Shown here: one piece after another, positions 6,053 to 8,384 of the stretch | Numbering within the stretch: the first letter of the stretch is position 1 | Layout: the number at the start of each line of letters is the position of its first letter | Assembly: GCA_018224485.1 (NCBI GenBank) | Contig: JAGTVE010000040.1 | Location: forward strand, 1-8,384 | Source of the DNA: Thioalkalivibrio sp. | GTDB taxonomy: Bacteria; Pseudomonadota; Gammaproteobacteria; Ectothiorhodospirales; Ectothiorhodospiraceae | Length of the DNA stretch: 8,384 bases | Direction of reading: 5' to 3' | The notes under the pieces: model-generated | Databases searched by the model: none | The model's input: the letters and a program-made list of their open reading frames with translations, nothing else | What the model was told of the DNA's origin: nothing | Made by a program: the position numbers and the translations under genes

Positions 6053-6841
6053 ATGACTGCTGCCTATCTGTTTCCCCTCGTGGTGGTCATCGCGCTCATC
6101 GCGATGTCCATCAAGGTCCTGCGTGAGTACGAGCGGGGTGTGGTCTTCTTTCTCGGACGCTTCCAGTCGGTCAAGGGTCCCGGTCTGATCATCATCATTC
6201 CCGGGATCCAGCAGATGGTGAAGGTGGACCTGCGCATCATCACCCTCGACGTGCCCGGCCAGGACGTGATCTCCCAGGACAACGTGACGGTGCGGGTCAA
6301 TGCGGTGCTGTATTTCCGCGTGGTCGACTCGGCCAAGTCGGTGATCCAGGTAGAGGACTATCTCTCGGCAACCAGCCAGCTGGCACAGACCACGCTGCGC
6401 TCGGTGCTCGGCAAGCACGACCTGGACGAGATGCTGTCCGAGCGGGACAAGCTGAATGCCGACATCCAGGAGATCCTGGATTCGCAGACCGATGCCTGGG
6501 GTATCAAGGTCACCAACGTCGAGATCAAGCACGTCGATCTGGACGAGTCGATGATCCGGGCGATTGCGCGCCAGGCCGAGGCGGAGCGCGAGCGGCGCGC
6601 CAAGGTGATCCATGCCGAGGGTGAGGAGCAGGCCGCCGAAAAGCTGGTGTCCGCCGCCAAGATGATGGAAGAGGCGCCGACTGCGCTGCAGCTGCGGTAT
6701 TTGCAGACGATGGCGAACATGTCCACCAGCAGCCAGACGAGCAGCATCTTCTTCCCGATGCCGATGGAGATAACCAGGGTCTTCGAGGCCCTGACGGGCA
6801 AGGGTGCGCAGTCCGCCAAGGCCGGTGACGGGAACGGCTGA
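6053..6841 (+). CDS. slipin (stomatin/prohibitin-like SPFH membrane protein)
   Basis: Slipins are bacterial and archaeal stomatin homologues that oligomerise into membrane scaffolds and organise partner proteins. This 262-residue protein has one N-terminal membrane segment (4-23), then the band-7/SPFH domain: REYERGVVFFLGRF (24-37), KGPGLIIIIPGIQQMVKVDLR (41-61), TLDVPGQDVISQDNVTVRVNAV (64-85), and the stomatin-type helix TTLRSVLGKHDLDEMLSERDKLN (113-135). An Ala/Glu/Arg-rich coiled coil (170-205) precedes the short C-terminal hydrophobic patch SSIFFPMPMEITRVFEAL (230-247). In PH1511, a slipin, the corresponding C-terminal region is the site cut by the NfeD protease PH1510, and the partner protease here is the gene just upstream. 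The length agrees with slipin rather than the longer QmcA or HflK/HflC proteins. Slipins may stabilise membranes under stress, but the exact role in bacteria is unsettled. Confidence 0.95.
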   Translation: MTAAYLFPLVVVIALIAMSIKVLREYERGVVFFLGRFQSVKGPGLIIIIPGIQQMVKVDLRIITLDVPGQDVISQDNVTVRVNAVLYFRVVDSAKSVIQVEDYLSATSQLAQTTLRSVLGKHDLDEMLSERDKLNADIQEILDSQTDAWGIKVTNVEIKHVDLDESMIRAIARQAEAERERRAKVIHAEGEEQAAEKLVSAAKMMEEAPTALQLRYLQTMANMSTSSQTSSIFFPMPMEITRVFEALTGKGAQSAKAGDGNG

Positions 6842-7766
6842 GCCGGCCGCCGGAGACACCGGATCCGCGCCGGCCTGCGCGGATCCGGTGCTCGAGCGCT
6901 TCCTCGACGAACTTTGGGCGGTCGATGGCCTCGCCCGCCTGACACTCGATGCCTACCGCAGGGATCTCGAGGCGCTCTGCCTGTGGTTGCGGGGGCAGGG
7001 GTCGGATCTCGTCAGCGCCAGCCGCTCCGAACTCCTCACCTTCCTCGGGTCCAGGATGCAGGCAGGGAGCCGCCCGAGGTCGGTAGCCCGCTGGCTTTCC
7101 AGCCAGCGTCGTTTCTACCGGTTCCTCGTGGCCTCCGGTCTGCGCCGGGATGACCCCACCGCCCGTATCGATGCACCCGCGCTCGGCCGCCCGCTGCCCG
7201 GCAGCCTGTCCGAGGGCCAGGTGGAGGCCCTGCTCGGTGCGCCCGATACCGGCAGTCCGGTCGGGCTGCGGGACCGGGCGATGCTCGAGCTGTTGTACGC
7301 GACCGGCCTGCGTGTATCGGAGCTGGTCGGCCTGGAACAGTCCCGGGTGAACCCGCGTCAGGGAGTGGTCCGGGTCACCGGCAAGGGCTCACGGGAACGG
7401 CTGGTGCCGCTGGGCGAGGAGGCGGCCGACTGGATGGCGCGCTACCTGCGCCAGGCGCGGCCGGAACTGATGCGGGACCGGGCGCCGACCGAGGCCCTGT
7501 TCGTCAGCCGCCGCGGCATCGGCATCACCCGGCAGGCCTTCTGGTACCGGGTCAAGGAGCACGCGGCCGTGGCCGGCATCACCTCGGCTCTCTCTCCGCA
7601 CACCCTGCGCCACGCCTTTGCCACACACCTGCTCGACCACGGTGCCGACCTGCGGGTGGTGCAGATGCTGCTCGGCCACAGCAGCCTGTCCACCACCCAG
7701 ATCTACACTCACGTCGCGCGTGCTCGCCTGCAGGCGCTGCACGCCCGACATCATCCGCGGGGCTAG
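6825..7766 (+). CDS. xerD: site-specific tyrosine recombinase XerD
   Basis: XerD works with XerC and FtsK at dif to resolve chromosome dimers into monomers. Counting from the GTG at 6825, the product has 313 residues. The SAM-like DNA-binding domain spans about 20-115 (FLDELWAVDGLARLTLDAYRRDL in two conserved parts). The catalytic residues are R163 (ATGLRVSEL), K187 (GKGSRERLVPL), H259 and R262 (HTLRHAFATHLL), H285 (LLGHSSLSTTQ) and nucleophile Y294 (IYTHV). All six lie exactly 15 positions later than in E. coli XerD, so the alignment is gap-free and the enzyme looks intact. The match to XerD over XerC is strong (DLRVVQMLLGHSSLSTTQIYTHV region and the HHPRG end). The start is uncertain: GTG at 6825 has AAGG nearby, GTG at 6804 is also in frame, and both overlap the slipin end; no ATG is available. 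It is probably cotranscribed with slipin. Confidence 0.95.
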   Translation: MTGTAEPAAGDTGSAPACADPVLERFLDELWAVDGLARLTLDAYRRDLEALCLWLRGQGSDLVSASRSELLTFLGSRMQAGSRPRSVARWLSSQRRFYRFLVASGLRRDDPTARIDAPALGRPLPGSLSEGQVEALLGAPDTGSPVGLRDRAMLELLYATGLRVSELVGLEQSRVNPRQGVVRVTGKGSRERLVPLGEEAADWMARYLRQARPELMRDRAPTEALFVSRRGIGITRQAFWYRVKEHAAVAGITSALSPHTLRHAFATHLLDHGADLRVVQMLLGHSSLSTTQIYTHVARARLQALHARHHPRG

Positions 7767-7829
7767 TGGGCCATGCGGGAGGTTCAGCACCCGGTTCGCA
7801 TGCGGCCGGCGGCCGGACACCGGCAGCAG

Positions 7830-7838
7830 TGATACACT
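7830..7838 (+). promoter_or_regulatory. candidate extended -10 promoter for dsbC
   Basis: TG-A-TACACT resembles an extended -10 element (TGnTATAAT, 4 of 6 in the hexamer). It is followed by 34 bases to the dsbC ATG. No convincing -35 lies upstream, which extended -10 promoters can lack. The 106-base xerD-dsbC spacer otherwise contains a GC-rich CCGG-repeat stretch (7804-7822) and no clear terminator. Confidence 0.35.
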
Positions 7839-7872
7839 CCGGGCGTCCTCCTCCACCTGACGAGACGGTTGC

Positions 7873-8384
7873 ATGCTGATGATACGAACGATCCTGATCG
7901 CGCTGCTGGCCACGCTGGCCATCCCGCCGGCCCTGGCCACTGAAGCGATCGAACGCCGGCTGGCGGAAGTGGTGCCGACGGTGAGTCCGGATGCCATCGA
8001 GCCATCGGGCATTCCCGGGGTGTACCAGGTGCGTTTCGGGACCGACGTCTTCTACGTCTCCGAGGACGGCCGTTATCTGCTCCAGGGCAGCCTGATCGAC
8101 CTCGAGACCCGGGAGAACCTGACCGAGAAGTCGCTGCGCAGTGTGCGCGCAGAGATCTTCGCCGGCATTCCGGATGACGAACTGACCGTGTATGTCCCGG
8201 AGAGCGAGGTGCGCCAGGTCATCAATGTCTTCACCGACCCGAACTGTCCCTACTGCCGGCAGTTGCACGGGGAGATGCAGGACTACCTCGATGCGGGGGT
8301 GAAGGTGCGCTACTTCATGTACCCGGTGCTGGGACGCGACTCGCCGGAGATCATGCGCGACATCTGGTGCGCGGAAGGCCGCAC
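7873..8384 (+). CDS. dsbC: thiol:disulfide interchange protein DsbC (periplasmic isomerase), 3' end beyond the window
   Basis: DsbC is a homodimeric periplasmic disulfide isomerase, kept reduced by DsbD, that reshuffles wrong disulfides. The 170 codons present show a signal peptide (MLMIRTILIALLATLAIPPALAT, cut into a short Arg-bearing start and a hydrophobic core, probable cleavage near ALA-T at 22-23). They continue into the DsbC/G N-terminal dimerisation domain (about 25-95: IPGVYQVRFGTDVFYVSEDG, RYLLQGSLIDL) and the start of the thioredoxin domain with VFTDPNCPYCRQLH (119-132). The active site CPYC (C125-C128) is a CXXC motif close to the CGYC of E. coli DsbC. The ATG at 7873 is chosen; a second in-frame ATG lies at 7879. 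Ribosome-site evidence is weak (GAGA about 7 bases upstream). Its place directly after xerD is common in gammaproteobacteria. The cis-Pro motif lies beyond the right edge. Confidence 0.94.
   Translation, partial: MLMIRTILIALLATLAIPPALATEAIERRLAEVVPTVSPDAIEPSGIPGVYQVRFGTDVFYVSEDGRYLLQGSLIDLETRENLTEKSLRSVRAEIFAGIPDDELTVYVPESEVRQVINVFTDPNCPYCRQLHGEMQDYLDAGVKVRYFMYPVLGRDSPEIMRDIWCAEGR

Noticed and set aside
5981..6859. Minus-strand open frame opposite slipin
   Set aside because: The slipin has a strong ribosome site and full SPFH similarity; the opposite frame is an His/Leu/Asp-rich shadow.

Overview
The window looks like chromosome from a GC-rich gammaproteobacterium. The proteins resemble gammaproteobacterial families: the XerD lines up residue for residue with the E. 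coli active-site spacing, MobB has the E. coli-type P-loop, and xerD is followed directly by dsbC, a neighbourhood common in this class. High GC, GTAG-headed REP elements and an amylosucrase would fit an Ectothiorhodospiraceae/Chromatiales-like or related lineage. That placement is an inference; no marker gene here fixes the genus.

Layout. The left half is read from the minus strand. In transcription order it holds mobB (4140-3583), moeA (3580-2333) and an RDD-family membrane protein (2330-1815), with only 2 bases between successive genes. A 423-base gap with two near-perfect 84-base tandem units made of inverted REP hairpins follows. Then comes the 5' part of an amylosucrase gene (1391 to beyond base 1). 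The right half is read from the plus strand. It holds a long NfeD-type membrane serine protease (4430-5947), a slipin/stomatin-like SPFH protein (6053-6841), xerD overlapping the slipin end (6825-7766), and the 5' part of dsbC (7873 to beyond the right edge). The two halves diverge from a 289-base region (4141-4429) that contains a hyphenated palindrome and other small symmetric elements.

How the genes work together. MoeA inserts molybdate into molybdopterin, and MobB is a GTP-binding partner of the guanylyl-transfer step, so this pair serves molybdenum-cofactor maturation. The RDD protein is probably co-translated with them but has no known role. The NfeD protease and the slipin form a classic membrane pair in which the protease is thought to act on, or with, the SPFH scaffold. 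XerD resolves chromosome dimers at dif, and DsbC isomerises disulfides in the periplasm; both are housekeeping functions. Amylosucrase makes alpha-1,4-glucan from sucrose and is the most lineage-specific gene present.

I did not find a clearly undescribed system. The parts most worth a second look are the REP array with compensatory stem changes, the symmetric elements upstream of mobB, the acidic insert in the NfeD protease domain, and the unusual slipin-xerD overlap. The amylosucrase and dsbC genes are cut by the window edges, not broken.
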